Source: Domibacillus iocasae
Lineage (GTDB): Bacteria > Bacillota > Bacilli > Bacillales > Domibacillaceae
NCBI RefSeq assembly: GCF_001750285.1
Contig: NZ_MAMP01000004.1
Location: forward strand, 1-64,000
Direction: 5' to 3'
Length of the DNA stretch: 64,000 nt
The notes beneath the pieces were generated by a model that was not told the origin of the DNA, did not search any database, and was given only the letters and a program-made list of their open reading frames with translations. Positions 8,882 through 17,222 of the stretch are shown here, in pieces (the stretch's first letter is position 1; every line of letters begins with the position of its first letter). Made by a program: the position numbers and the translations under genes.

Positions 8882-9937
8882 TTAAACCGTATATTTAATT
8901 GATTGTTTTTCTGCATGACGTTCAATGCCAAGTTCAACCATTTTTTCAATTAGCTCCGGATACTCGACGCCTGCTTCTTTCCAAAGAAGCGGGAACATGC
9001 TAAACGGCGTGAAACCAGGCATCGTATTCACTTCATTAATAAGAAAATCACCGTTTTCTGTTAAGAAAAAGTCCGCACGTACAAGACCGGAGCAATCGAG
9101 TGATTGATACGCACGAATCGCCAGTTCTTTCATTTCTTTTTGCTGCGCTTCAGTAATGTCCGCTGGAATAATCAAAGCTGTATCGCCATCTTCGTATTTT
9201 GCTTTATAATCGTAAAAATCTTTTTTAGGCAGGATTTCCCCAATTACCGAGCACTCAGGCTCATCATTTCCGAGTATGCCGACTTCGATTTCACGAGCAG
9301 TCACACCTTCTTCGATAATGACTTTCCGATCAAATTGAAATGCTTCTTCCATGGCGCTCGTAAGCTGATCGCGGCTTTGGCACTTGCTGATCCCGACGCT
9401 TGAGCCAAGATTAGCTGGTTTAACGAAGCATGGCCAGCCGATTTCCTCTTCAATTGTGATGCATGCTTCTTCTTTGTTTTGCTCCCATTTTGCCCGCGTC
9501 ATATGTGTATAGTTCACCTGTTTAAGACCTGCCTGTGCAAATACACTTTTCATAATAATTTTATCCATGCCTGCTGAAGAAGCGAGCACACCATTTCCTA
9601 CGTATGGCACGTTCAACACTTCAAGAAGCCCCTGTACGGTCCCATCCTCTCCATTTGGCCCGTGCAGAAGCGGGAAAACAACGTCATATTTATTTTGCGC
9701 AAGCATCGACAATACATGCTCCGTTCCGCCGTTTCCAGTCAGCTTTAGCTCTTCTACTGTTTTCGCAGGCGCTTCAAGCTTTTCTCCTTCTGTCCATGTA
9801 CCGTCTAATGAAATGTAGACAGGGTATACATCAAATTTATTTAAATTAATCGCTGCGGTCACAGCTTTTGCCGTTTGCAGTGATACGTTATGTTCGGCTG
9901 ATTTTCCTCCGTAAAGCAATCCAAGTTTTGTTTTCAT
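8882..9937 (-). CDS. ddl: D-alanine--D-alanine ligase
   Basis: An ATP-grasp ligase joining two D-alanines for the peptidoglycan stem. Signatures are [14 protein letters not shown] at the N-terminus, [23 protein letters not shown], and [17 protein letters not shown] at the end. The ATG at 9937 (reading MKTKLGLL) has GGAGG 6 nt upstream; an ATG at 9943 abuts the SD and is unlikely. Length is about 351 residues. Confidence 0.97.
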   Translation of the reverse strand: MKTKLGLLYGGKSAEHNVSLQTAKAVTAAINLNKFDVYPVYISLDGTWTEGEKLEAPAKTVEELKLTGNGGTEHVLSMLAQNKYDVVFPLLHGPNGEDGTVQGLLEVLNVPYVGNGVLASSAGMDKIIMKSVFAQAGLKQVNYTHMTRAKWEQNKEEACITIEEEIGWPCFVKPANLGSSVGISKCQSRDQLTSAMEEAFQFDRKVIIEEGVTAREIEVGILGNDEPECSVIGEILPKKDFYDYKAKYEDGDTALIIPADITEAQQKEMKELAIRAYQSLDCSGLVRADFFLTENGDFLINEVNTMPGFTPFSMFPLLWKEAGVEYPELIEKMVELGIERHAEKQSIKYTV

Positions 9938-10362
9938 ATTCATCCTCCAAAAAAGTCGGTCACTTTTATTCTACCATGCTTTTCTTTAATAAACAGAATC
10001 TTTCCATCCGACTTCATACTCAATTTATTTATATGTAAACTTCTTCTGAATAATAACAATATTCCGTCTATCTGTTCTCACCTTAACCTTTGTTTTGCGC
10101 ACCCTATACTTCCATTTATTTAAATATTTGACATTACAATAGTCTACTGCAACAAGCATTCTAAAGTTGCTCTAATGACGGCAATCGGACTCTTGAAAAC
10201 AATGTTCGACTTTTACGAAGCAATTCTTTTATTAACAATCGCTCTTTATCCTGCCCAGAATAATTTTGGCGCTGCCTGCAACGTTCCCGGTAATGATGTT
10301 ATCACATTGGCCGTGGCCAGTTTAACGAAAAAAGACACAGCCACTTCTGTAAAACGAAACGG
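9938..10362. other. Intergenic stretch without a supported gene
   Basis: About 425 nt between ddl and the unknown gene at 10387. An open frame at 10175-10375 (plus) has no Shine-Dalgarno sequence and runs into the terminator hairpin. I see no RNA motif. The region upstream of ddl presumably carries its promoter, but no box pair is convincing. Confidence 0.4.
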
Positions 10363-10389
10363 ATTCTCTTTTTGAGAATCCGTTTTTTA
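10363..10389. terminator. Bidirectional terminator hairpin
   Basis: Arms AACGGATTCTC and GAGAATCCGTT with a 4-nt T loop are followed by TTTTTT on the plus strand and by a weaker T-rich tract on the minus strand. It directly abuts the stop of the gene at 10387. Confidence 0.7.
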
Positions 10390-11157
10390 CGAAAATATGC
10401 TCCATTCGTGTGTTTTTTTGTCAAAAACAAGCCGGGCATTTGGAGGCTCTCGGAAGCTTGTCATATAATCATCGAATACATCATCCATACTAATATGATC
10501 ACCGACAATCCACATCGGCACTTCCACTTTAAAGCGGCTTTGTTCCGTTTTTGACAGCGAAATGACAATTCCTTCTTTCATGCTGCCGCTAAGCCGCGCC
10601 ATCATCTCCGGCGGAATTGGCGGGAAAGCAGACCCTTTCTTCAAAGCGAAAAAGGATCTTTCACTCCGGAATAATCCAAGCTTCAATGAAATAAGCTTGC
10701 CAAGGACACCATAAAAATCTGGAATGTGACGGTAATACGTCTTATTAAACCATTCATCATCATGAGATAAATATGCATAGCGATTGTTCAGCTTGCTATA
10801 AAAAGGGCGGCGCAAATGTTCTTTGCTATGGGCTAAGTAAAGAAGTTCCGCAATTTCCTGTCCTTCCATTTCATTTAATCCATCTGAATCTTCAAAATCC
10901 ACCCAGCAAAAATCACCGTATTCCCCAACGTCTTCTTTTAATAATTGAAAAAATTCTTCAGATTCAATGTAATCAAAACGGGTATGCATATTAAAGTCGC
11001 TGCCCTCAAACCTATGTTTCAATAAAAGCAAATGAGGCGGTGTTTCCGGAAGAGATTTCATAAAATCATGGAATTCAATTCCATATGAAATGACATATTG
11101 ATTAATCGGGTGTAAATGTATATAAATGAGTTCTTTCATGTTTCCGGGACTTTTCAA
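10387..11157 (-). CDS. Conserved hypothetical protein
   Basis: A 256-residue soluble protein I do not recognise. It has no signal peptide, membrane segment or obvious catalytic motif. It is rich in aromatic and acidic residues (for example EYGDFCWVDFED and FDDYMTSFREPPN), suggesting a compact cytoplasmic fold. The start is a TTG at 11157 with GGAGG 8 nt upstream. The first ATG, six codons later, has no good SD. It is transcribed alone, divergent from mgtE. Confidence 0.7.
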   Translation of the reverse strand: MKSPGNMKELIYIHLHPINQYVISYGIEFHDFMKSLPETPPHLLLLKHRFEGSDFNMHTRFDYIESEEFFQLLKEDVGEYGDFCWVDFEDSDGLNEMEGQEIAELLYLAHSKEHLRRPFYSKLNNRYAYLSHDDEWFNKTYYRHIPDFYGVLGKLISLKLGLFRSERSFFALKKGSAFPPIPPEMMARLSGSMKEGIVISLSKTEQSRFKVEVPMWIVGDHISMDDVFDDYMTSFREPPNARLVFDKKTHEWSIFS

Positions 11158-11352
11158 TCACCTAACCTCCACATCGTGACAAAGTGCATAGCTGAAACCA
11201 GCTTTTTTTGCTATACTATTATTTTATCAAAATTTGTTCATCTGCGTATGTAAATTTATGATGAATTTCACATAATCTGTGACACTTTTTTACGTGGTTT
11301 CGTTTTATACTGAATAAGCAGCTCAAATTTCATTTTAAGGGAGGGGATGCCT

Positions 11353-12711
11353 GTGATCTCGAATTTAACCGAAGACCAGCTGACCCTGCTTGTCATCAAG
11401 CATTTAAAAGAAGGCAAAAAAACGGATTTGCAGCAATTAGTCGAGGAACTTCACCCGTATGATATGGCAGCCATTTATCAGCACCTGCCGGAAAAGCATC
11501 AAACACGTTTTTTGCTCCATCTAACGATTCCAATTTTAACCGATATGATTCAAGAGCTTGACAGTGATGAGCAAATGACTGTCCTCAAAAAAGTCGGAAA
11601 AGAACGATCACGCAAAGTACTCGATGATATGGACAACGATGATTTGGCGTCTCTTCTTGATGATATGTCGCCGGAAAACATTAAGCAATTTTTATCCGGC
11701 ATGAAAAAAGAAGAATCAACGATTATCGAAAACATGATGAGTTATCCGCCGGAAACTGCCGGACGTCTTATGACAAACCGATTCGTTTGGATTAAGCATT
11801 CCTATACGGTCCGGGAAGCGGTTGAAAAGCTAAAGTCGTTTGCGGAATTTGCAGAAACCATCAATTACTTATATGTCATTGATGACGAAAAAAAGCTCGT
11901 CGGCGTTGTTTCTTATCGAGACATGCTTCTAGCGGACACGCATGAGAAAATTGCAGATATTATGTATGGCCGTGTTATTTCAGTCGATGTGTACACTGAT
12001 CAGGAAGAGATTGCCCGCCTCATTGAACGCTATGACTTTCTCGCGATTCCTGTTGTTGATGATACAGATGTCTTGATCGGGATCGTTACATTTGATGATA
12101 TTATCGACGTCGTTATTCAGGAAGCGAACGAAGATATTGAAAAATTATCTGCTTCTGGTAAATCGATTGATTTTGATACAAAAGCGGGTGTCGCAGCTTT
12201 CAGACGGCTTCCTTGGCTCGTTTTACTGTTATTCATCGGGCTCGTATCCGGCAGCATTATTTCTGGTTTTGAAGATACGCTTCATCAAGTAGTGGCGCTC
12301 ACATATTTCATGCCAATGATTTCTGGCATGACCGGAAACACGGGCACGCAGTCACTGGCCGTTGTTGTCCGTGGACTTGCATCACGTGACATTGACATGC
12401 GAACTGTGCTGGCGCTCGTCATGCGCGAGTTTGGCGTCGGGCTCATTATCGGGGCGGTTTGTGGAATCCTTATCTTTTTTATCGCTTTTTTTTGGCAGGG
12501 CAGTGCTATTCTCGGATTTGTAGTCGGCTCCTCTCTCTTGCTGACACTTATCATCGGAACACTGGCCGGCACAATTATTCCACTTGTTCTTTATAAATTA
12601 AATGTGGATCCGGCCGTTGCATCCGGTCCGCTCATTACAACAATTAACGATATTTTTTCATTAATCACGTATTTTACAATTGCATCCTGGTTTTTAACAC
12701 AGCTTTTGTGA
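11353..12711 (+). CDS. mgtE: Magnesium transporter MgtE
   Basis: A 452-residue Mg2+ channel/transporter. Order of domains: N-terminal superhelical MgtE_N (about 1-125), CBS pair (about 130-255), plug helix, and five transmembrane helices from about 285. The signature GNTGTQSLAVVVRGLA and the late segment DPAVASGPLITTINDI are diagnostic. GTG at 11353 has GGAGGGG 6 nt upstream; the ATG at 11347 lies inside the SD. No M-box riboswitch was seen upstream. It precedes a CorC-type CBS gene also linked to Mg2+ homeostasis by family. Confidence 0.95.
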   Translation: MISNLTEDQLTLLVIKHLKEGKKTDLQQLVEELHPYDMAAIYQHLPEKHQTRFLLHLTIPILTDMIQELDSDEQMTVLKKVGKERSRKVLDDMDNDDLASLLDDMSPENIKQFLSGMKKEESTIIENMMSYPPETAGRLMTNRFVWIKHSYTVREAVEKLKSFAEFAETINYLYVIDDEKKLVGVVSYRDMLLADTHEKIADIMYGRVISVDVYTDQEEIARLIERYDFLAIPVVDDTDVLIGIVTFDDIIDVVIQEANEDIEKLSASGKSIDFDTKAGVAAFRRLPWLVLLLFIGLVSGSIISGFEDTLHQVVALTYFMPMISGMTGNTGTQSLAVVVRGLASRDIDMRTVLALVMREFGVGLIIGAVCGILIFFIAFFWQGSAILGFVVGSSLLLTLIIGTLAGTIIPLVLYKLNVDPAVASGPLITTINDIFSLITYFTIASWFLTQLL

Positions 12712-12723
12712 AGGTTTTGTTAT

Positions 12724-12752
12724 TTGACCGAATTATCTGTCTTTAATATAAT
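12724..12752 (+). promoter_or_regulatory. Strong sigma-A promoter of the corC-like leader
   Basis: TTGACC and TATAAT are separated by exactly 17 bp, starting 13 nt after the mgtE stop. Transcription should begin near 12759, giving a leader of about 215 nt before the coding start at 12975. Confidence 0.75.
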
Positions 12753-12759
12753 AAAATGA

Positions 12760-12974
12760 CTTAACTGATACAAAATGTATTGAGTTTTGTATCAGGTACC
12801 GGACCTGCCAGTCTTAGCGGAAATTCCTTAAATACGACGATCGATAGAAAGAGGGTGATCAAATGGGACATTGACGGTAAACATCTTCAGCTATACTGCC
12901 GGTTTTTCATCATTGATCATCATATTTAATAGGAGGTGACTTCTTCTTTCGCCTTTGCGGGAGAAGAAATCTGA
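12760..12974 (+). promoter_or_regulatory. Structured 5' leader of the corC-like gene
   Basis: Contains an 11-bp perfect inverted repeat (CTGATACAAAA / TTTTGTATCAG, 12765-12795) and a long-range stem GGTGATCAAATG with CATTGATCATC (12854-12865 with 12911-12921). A four-codon frame ATG-GGA-CAT-TGA starts at 12863. A second hairpin has 12-bp arms (12941-12952 and 12957-12968) and a CTTT loop. It lies between the SD AGGAGGTGA (12931) and the TTG start (12975). It does not match the M-box or yybP-ykoY patterns I know. Confidence 0.55.
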
Positions 12975-13880
12975 TTGGACATATGGATTGGGCTTATTGC
13001 TGTTATCCTTTTGGCGTTGTCATTTACAGCCATTCGCTATGCAAAACGGAAAGAATCAAATGAAACAGGAGAACCCCCCTCGACAGGACGTTCCTCCGCT
13101 CTTCTCGCTGAATTAAGCGGTATAGAGCATGAAAACCATTTGTCGCTGCTTGATGACCGGGCTGCAACGGAAGTGATGGTTCCCCGGACGGAAATGGTTT
13201 ATTTCGATAAAGAAGACACAGTCCGGGATTGTATCAGCTTGTTCCGGGAAACAAAGTATACCCGCTATCCCGTTGCGGACGGAGACAAAGACCGGATTAT
13301 CGGGTTCGTGAATTTTAAAGAAGTTATTGCCGAGTATGTAACGGACCCTGTCGTTGGCTCGAAAAGCATTAAGCATTTCGTCCGGCCGATAATCCGGGTG
13401 ATTGACTCAACTCCTGTGCACGAACTGCTCGCCAAAATGCAGACAGAACGCACACAGATGGTCATGTTGATTAATGAGTACGGCGGGACAGCCGGCATTG
13501 TAACGTCAGAAGATATCGTCGAAGTGATTGTCGGTGAATTGTATGATGAATTTGATATTGCCGAACCACCCGTTATTCAGCAAATTGGTGATCTCCATTA
13601 TATCGCCAGCAGCAAAATGCCGGTTGCTGAAACCGCTCATTTGCTCAACATCGATATGAATGACGAAGACGTTGATACACTTGGAGGCTGGATTCTAACG
13701 GAGAATTATGCTATTCAGCCCGGCGAATCAATCGAGCACAACGGGTTCCTGTTTACCGTTTTACAAATGGAAGACCATCAAATTCGTCATATTGAAATTC
13801 AACGCATGCCAGATCAGGAAACAATACAATTGCAGGAAGACGCCGCACCTGTCGTGATTGCAGAACCATATAATGCCTAA
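12975..13880 (+). CDS. Short CorC-type CBS-pair protein
   Basis: A 301-residue protein of the hemolysin C/CorC family, linked in other bacteria to Mg2+/Co2+ efflux. One N-terminal membrane segment (about residues 3-20) is followed by a linker, a CBS pair (about 60-190, with MVPRTEMV, TRYPV, YGGTAGIVTSEDI) and a CorC_HlyC domain (about 205-285, with DTLGGWIL). The four-helix DUF21/CNNM core usual in Bacillus paralogues such as YhdP is missing. The TTG start at 12975 is supported by an SD AGGAGGTGA that only comes into range if the intervening hairpin folds. Confidence 0.8.
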   Translation: MDIWIGLIAVILLALSFTAIRYAKRKESNETGEPPSTGRSSALLAELSGIEHENHLSLLDDRAATEVMVPRTEMVYFDKEDTVRDCISLFRETKYTRYPVADGDKDRIIGFVNFKEVIAEYVTDPVVGSKSIKHFVRPIIRVIDSTPVHELLAKMQTERTQMVMLINEYGGTAGIVTSEDIVEVIVGELYDEFDIAEPPVIQQIGDLHYIASSKMPVAETAHLLNIDMNDEDVDTLGGWILTENYAIQPGESIEHNGFLFTVLQMEDHQIRHIEIQRMPDQETIQLQEDAAPVVIAEPYNA

Positions 13881-13916
13881 CACAAAACCCGCTGAAAAGC
13901 GGGTTTTGTGTTTTCT
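13879..13916 (+). terminator. Terminator after the corC-like gene
   Basis: Perfect 15-bp arms (AACACAAAACCCGCT and its complement) with a GAAA tetraloop are followed by TTTTCT. It overlaps the stop codon. Confidence 0.9.
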
Positions 13917-13967
13917 CTAAATCAGAATTATAATTAACGAAACACTATTGCGAAATGGAGCGCCCAA

Positions 13968-14669
13968 ATGAAAAAGATTATAACGACCGCCGCGCTGCTC
14001 GCGGCTTCATGGACTGTGCTGCCAACTGTCCATGCACATATGTATGCGCACAACGTTAAAAAACGCGGACCGGACCGATCGGAAATCGCTCTTACATTTG
14101 ATGATGGGCCGGACCCTGTGTACACACCTCTTCTATTAGACATGTTAAAACAATATAATGTAAAAGCCACCTTTTTTGTTGTTGGGGAAAAAGCGAAACT
14201 TTATCCTGAGTTAATCCGTAGAATGGAAGTTGAAGGCCATGAAATTGGCATTCATAATAACCGCCATATTTCAAACTGGTTCCTATCGCCGCCCGCATTA
14301 GAAAGACAGCTTATAAAAGCGGCAGACAGTGTACATTCCATTACAGGAAATCGTGTCACCCTATACCGGCCGCCATGGGGACACTTTAATCCGTTTACAC
14401 TCCAACAAGCGAAAGCATTTGACACCATTCTGTGGACATCTATTCCAGGAGATTGGAAAAAAAACATGACCGCTGAAAAACTGGCTGAAAAATTGAGGAT
14501 GGCAAGGTCAAACGGCGCCATTATTACGCTTCATGACAGCGGTGAAACAACCGGCGCCTACGAAAAAGCGCCACTTATCATGATGGATGCTCTTCGTCTT
14601 TTTTTATCGGATCAGAAGTCCGCTTCCTTTTCATTTGTAACGGTACATACATTGTTCCGGAAAAATTGA
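13968..14669 (+). CDS. Secreted polysaccharide deacetylase (NodB homology)
   Basis: A 233-residue protein with an N-terminal signal sequence (KK, hydrophobic core, cleavage near VHAHM). It is followed by a NodB domain with TFDDGPDP (catalytic Asp and metal Asp), HEIGIHNNRH (metal His pair), RPPWGH and the late LHDSGE. It should remove acetyl groups from a surface polysaccharide or peptidoglycan outside the membrane. The second motif reads HNNRH rather than the usual HSxxH spacing form, but the His residues are kept. Downstream DedA and glycosyltransferase genes suggest a lipid-linked envelope role. Confidence 0.85.
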   Translation: MKKIITTAALLAASWTVLPTVHAHMYAHNVKKRGPDRSEIALTFDDGPDPVYTPLLLDMLKQYNVKATFFVVGEKAKLYPELIRRMEVEGHEIGIHNNRHISNWFLSPPALERQLIKAADSVHSITGNRVTLYRPPWGHFNPFTLQQAKAFDTILWTSIPGDWKKNMTAEKLAEKLRMARSNGAIITLHDSGETTGAYEKAPLIMMDALRLFLSDQKSASFSFVTVHTLFRKN

Positions 14670-14709
14670 TTGATCATTGGCTCAGTTTGTTTTTGAAGTG
14701 AGGGATTAC

Positions 14710-15294
14710 ATGGAATCATTAGTCATTGCGTATTTATCGAAGTATGGATATGTTATCTTATTTTTAGCCGGTGTCTTCGGTATCGTCGGCATCCCGGCGC
14801 CGGAAGAAAGTTTGTATGTGTATGTGGGCATGCTTGCCAAAAACGGATCTATTTCATTTTCTGGGGCTCTTGCGTCATTAATGGCCGGCACGCTGACCGG
14901 TATGTTGATCAGCTATACACTTGGCCGGGTCATCGGTCAGCCTCTTTTGGACCGTTACGGGAAATATTTAGGTGTCACAAAAAAAAAGCTTCGAAAAACG
15001 ATTATGCATTGGGATTTATCCCGTTCGCTTTTAGCCGGTTTTTTCATCCCGGGAGTTCGTCAGTTTAACCCTTATTTTGCTGGAATTGCGAAGTTTCCCA
15101 TTCCCGCTTTCCTTGCCCTCTCTGTTTTAGGTGCATTTATATGGGTATTCATGTATATGTCAGCCGGTTTTTTAATTAGCTCCTACATTCGAATTGAACC
15201 GGAGTATTTGGCAATTGCCGGTGCTGTATTTTTTGTTTTATTCATTATTCATTTTATTGTCAAATGGAAAAAATCGTCATATTCCCGCCGTTAA
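14710..15294 (+). CDS. DedA family membrane protein
   Basis: A 194-residue DedA/SNARE-associated protein. Members act as lipid transporters, including flipping of undecaprenyl phosphate or phosphatidylethanolamine, in the cytoplasmic membrane. Characteristic motifs are GIVGIPAPEESLY (re-entrant loop), GRVIGQPLLDRYGKYLG, and FIPGVRQFNPYFAG. ATG 14710 has GAGGG 5 nt upstream. It is part of a run of same-strand genes with the deacetylase and a glycosyltransferase. Confidence 0.9.
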   Translation: MESLVIAYLSKYGYVILFLAGVFGIVGIPAPEESLYVYVGMLAKNGSISFSGALASLMAGTLTGMLISYTLGRVIGQPLLDRYGKYLGVTKKKLRKTIMHWDLSRSLLAGFFIPGVRQFNPYFAGIAKFPIPAFLALSVLGAFIWVFMYMSAGFLISSYIRIEPEYLAIAGAVFFVLFIIHFIVKWKKSSYSRR

Positions 15295-15309
15295 AGGAGT
15301 CAAATTGAT

Positions 15310-16428
15310 ATGAAAATTATTGTGCTTCCTTTATTTCGTCTGTCGTCGGGCCATCATAAAGCAGCGGAAGCGGTTATCGAACACATTAGTATGATTCGGC
15401 CGGATGCGCACATCCAAACTGTGGATATTTTAAGTTATTGCCATGAATCGCTTGAATCAGTCGTTTCAAAAATGTACATGCAGTGGATTAGCAAAAAACC
15501 AGAATCGTACAGCAAATTTTATAAATCGTTTATTTATACATCTGATGGCAGGCGAAGCGAGCAAATGCCGCTTTATGTATGGGACAAATATTTTGAATTC
15601 CGGCTTGCCCGGTTTATCGAAAAAGAACGTCCGGACTATATCATTTGTACACACAGCTATCCGTCAAAACTGCTCAACCATTTGAAACGCCAGAAAAAAG
15701 TAACGGTACCTATTATTAACGTATACACAGATTTTTTTGTCAGTGATGTATGGGGAAAACGCAGCATCGATTATCATTTCGTTCCTCATCTAGAAGCAAA
15801 AAAATGGCTTGTACAACTCGGTGTCCCGGCAGAACGCGTGTATATAACAGGCATTCCGGTCCATCCTTCTTTTGAAGTGGACCATGTCCGAACTAAACAC
15901 CGGTCTATACTTGTCGCAGGCGGGAACAGCGGTCTCGGACAATTAGAAAAACTGCTTCAGCATTTAAATGACCATTCCCTTTCTTACACATATAAAGTAC
16001 TGTGCGGCCATAATGAAAAGTTACGCACACAAATCGAACTGCTGGGAAATCCACGTATTAAAGCATTGCCATACATGAGCAGCCGTGAAGAGATGAACCG
16101 GTTTTATGAAGAAGCATCCGCGATTATTACAAAGCCAGGCGGCATCACCGTTAGTGAAGTGCTTGAAAAAGAGCTTCCTGTCTTTATTTCCGGCGCGCTT
16201 CCCGGTCAAGAAGAATTTAATGCGGACTACTTAAAAAAACGGGAACTCATTTATGAACTAACCGATGCTGTTCCCATCGAGCAGCAAATTACAGCTATTA
16301 TTGACAGCGACATTGAACGAAACAAATGGAAAAAACGGCTTGATCAATACAGTCTTGAAAAAGAACAGACACTGACAATGACGTTAACCGCAATTTTTGG
16401 TAGTACTACTTCTTCTGTCCCGCTCTAA
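15310..16428 (+). CDS. UgtP/MGDG-synthase-like glycosyltransferase
   Basis: A 372-residue GT28-family enzyme. The N-terminal MGDG synthase domain starts with LPLFRLSSGHHKAAEAV, and THSYPSK and YTDFFVSDVWG are typical. The C-terminal sugar-nucleotide domain has AGGNSGLGQLEKLL and ITKPGGITVSEVLE. It would transfer a hexose to diacylglycerol or a similar lipid at the inner membrane face. It is 15 nt after dedA. The acceptor and number of sugars added are unknown. Confidence 0.85.
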   Translation: MKIIVLPLFRLSSGHHKAAEAVIEHISMIRPDAHIQTVDILSYCHESLESVVSKMYMQWISKKPESYSKFYKSFIYTSDGRRSEQMPLYVWDKYFEFRLARFIEKERPDYIICTHSYPSKLLNHLKRQKKVTVPIINVYTDFFVSDVWGKRSIDYHFVPHLEAKKWLVQLGVPAERVYITGIPVHPSFEVDHVRTKHRSILVAGGNSGLGQLEKLLQHLNDHSLSYTYKVLCGHNEKLRTQIELLGNPRIKALPYMSSREEMNRFYEEASAIITKPGGITVSEVLEKELPVFISGALPGQEEFNADYLKKRELIYELTDAVPIEQQITAIIDSDIERNKWKKRLDQYSLEKEQTLTMTLTAIFGSTTSSVPL

Positions 16429-16446
16429 CAGCGGGTCTTTTCTTTT
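16418..16446 (+). terminator. Terminator overlapping the glycosyltransferase stop
   Basis: CCCGCT (16419-16424) pairs with AGCGGG (16430-16435), followed by TCTTTTCTTTTT. The stop codon lies in the loop. Confidence 0.7.
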
Positions 16447-16522
16447 TATTGGTGAACCTCTGATTCTCCATGATATAATGTCAACCGAAGCGAAAAAATT
16501 TTCTTCACAGAAAGGGAATGTA

Positions 16523-17137
16523 ATGGAAAACTGGATTATTTCGATGATGGAACAATACGGGCTCTGGGGAGTTTTTTTCTTAATTGCTCTTGAAAATTTA
16601 TTTCCTCCGATTCCGTCTGAAGTCATCCTCACCTTTGGCGGTGTTATGACCGGACAGACAGATTTAACGGTCACAGGCGTCATTTTAGCTTCAACAGCGG
16701 GATCCGTTGCAGGTGCTGTCATTCTATATGGCATCGGATTGCTGATGGATGTTGAAAGATTAGAGAAAATCATTGAACGATACGGGAAATTTCTTCGGGT
16801 GAAAAAAGAAGATATTCATCGGGCGGATAAGTGGTTTGACAAATATGGAGTATGGACGGTCTTTTTATGCCGAATGGTTCCACTCATCCGCAGCCTGATT
16901 TCCATTCCGGCCGGGATGTCAAACATGAACTTTTTCTTGTTTCTATTGTTTACGACAGCTGGAACATTAATCTGGAACACGATTCTTGTCAATTTAGGTG
17001 CCGCTTTTTCCGATTCATGGCATACCGTTGTTGAGTATATGGATGTGTATTCAAATATTGTTTACGCGATTTTAGCCATTATCTTTATTGCGGCGGTTAT
17101 TTGGTTTATTAAAAAATTTCGCAGCCGATCTGTTTAA
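16523..17137 (+). CDS. DedA family membrane protein (second copy)
   Basis: A 204-residue DedA protein with ENLFPPIPSEVILTFGGVM, the second amphipathic segment RYGKFLRVKKEDI, and the signature FLCRMVPLIRSLISIPAGM. Five or so membrane helices are evident. It is closer to the YngC/DedA type that keeps PPIPSE and CRxxPxxR than to its neighbour at 14710, so the two are not a recent duplication. ATG 16523 follows AGGGA by 6 nt. Role in lipid flipping is by family. Confidence 0.9.
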   Translation: MENWIISMMEQYGLWGVFFLIALENLFPPIPSEVILTFGGVMTGQTDLTVTGVILASTAGSVAGAVILYGIGLLMDVERLEKIIERYGKFLRVKKEDIHRADKWFDKYGVWTVFLCRMVPLIRSLISIPAGMSNMNFFLFLLFTTAGTLIWNTILVNLGAAFSDSWHTVVEYMDVYSNIVYAILAIIFIAAVIWFIKKFRSRSV

Positions 17138-17183
17138 TGATGATTCTTTCATTTACAGACAAATTCTTTTCTTCTTAAATAAT

Positions 17184-17222
17184 AACAGCGTCCTGGCCTT
17201 GACTGGTCCGGACGCTGTTATA
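17184..17222. terminator. Hairpin between convergent dedA and lipid-kinase genes
   Basis: Ten-base arms AACAGCGTCC (17184-17193) and GGACGCTGTT (17210-17219) with an inner paired segment. The T-tracts are weak on both strands. Confidence 0.6.

Noticed and set aside
10175-10375. Plus-strand frame of 66 codons between ddl and the unknown gene
   Set aside because: No Shine-Dalgarno sequence, no recognisable domain, and it runs through a terminator hairpin.
11158-11352. M-box magnesium riboswitch in front of mgtE
   Set aside because: The gap is about 190 nt but lacks the conserved M-box core; only a small AGCTG/CAGCT hairpin is seen.
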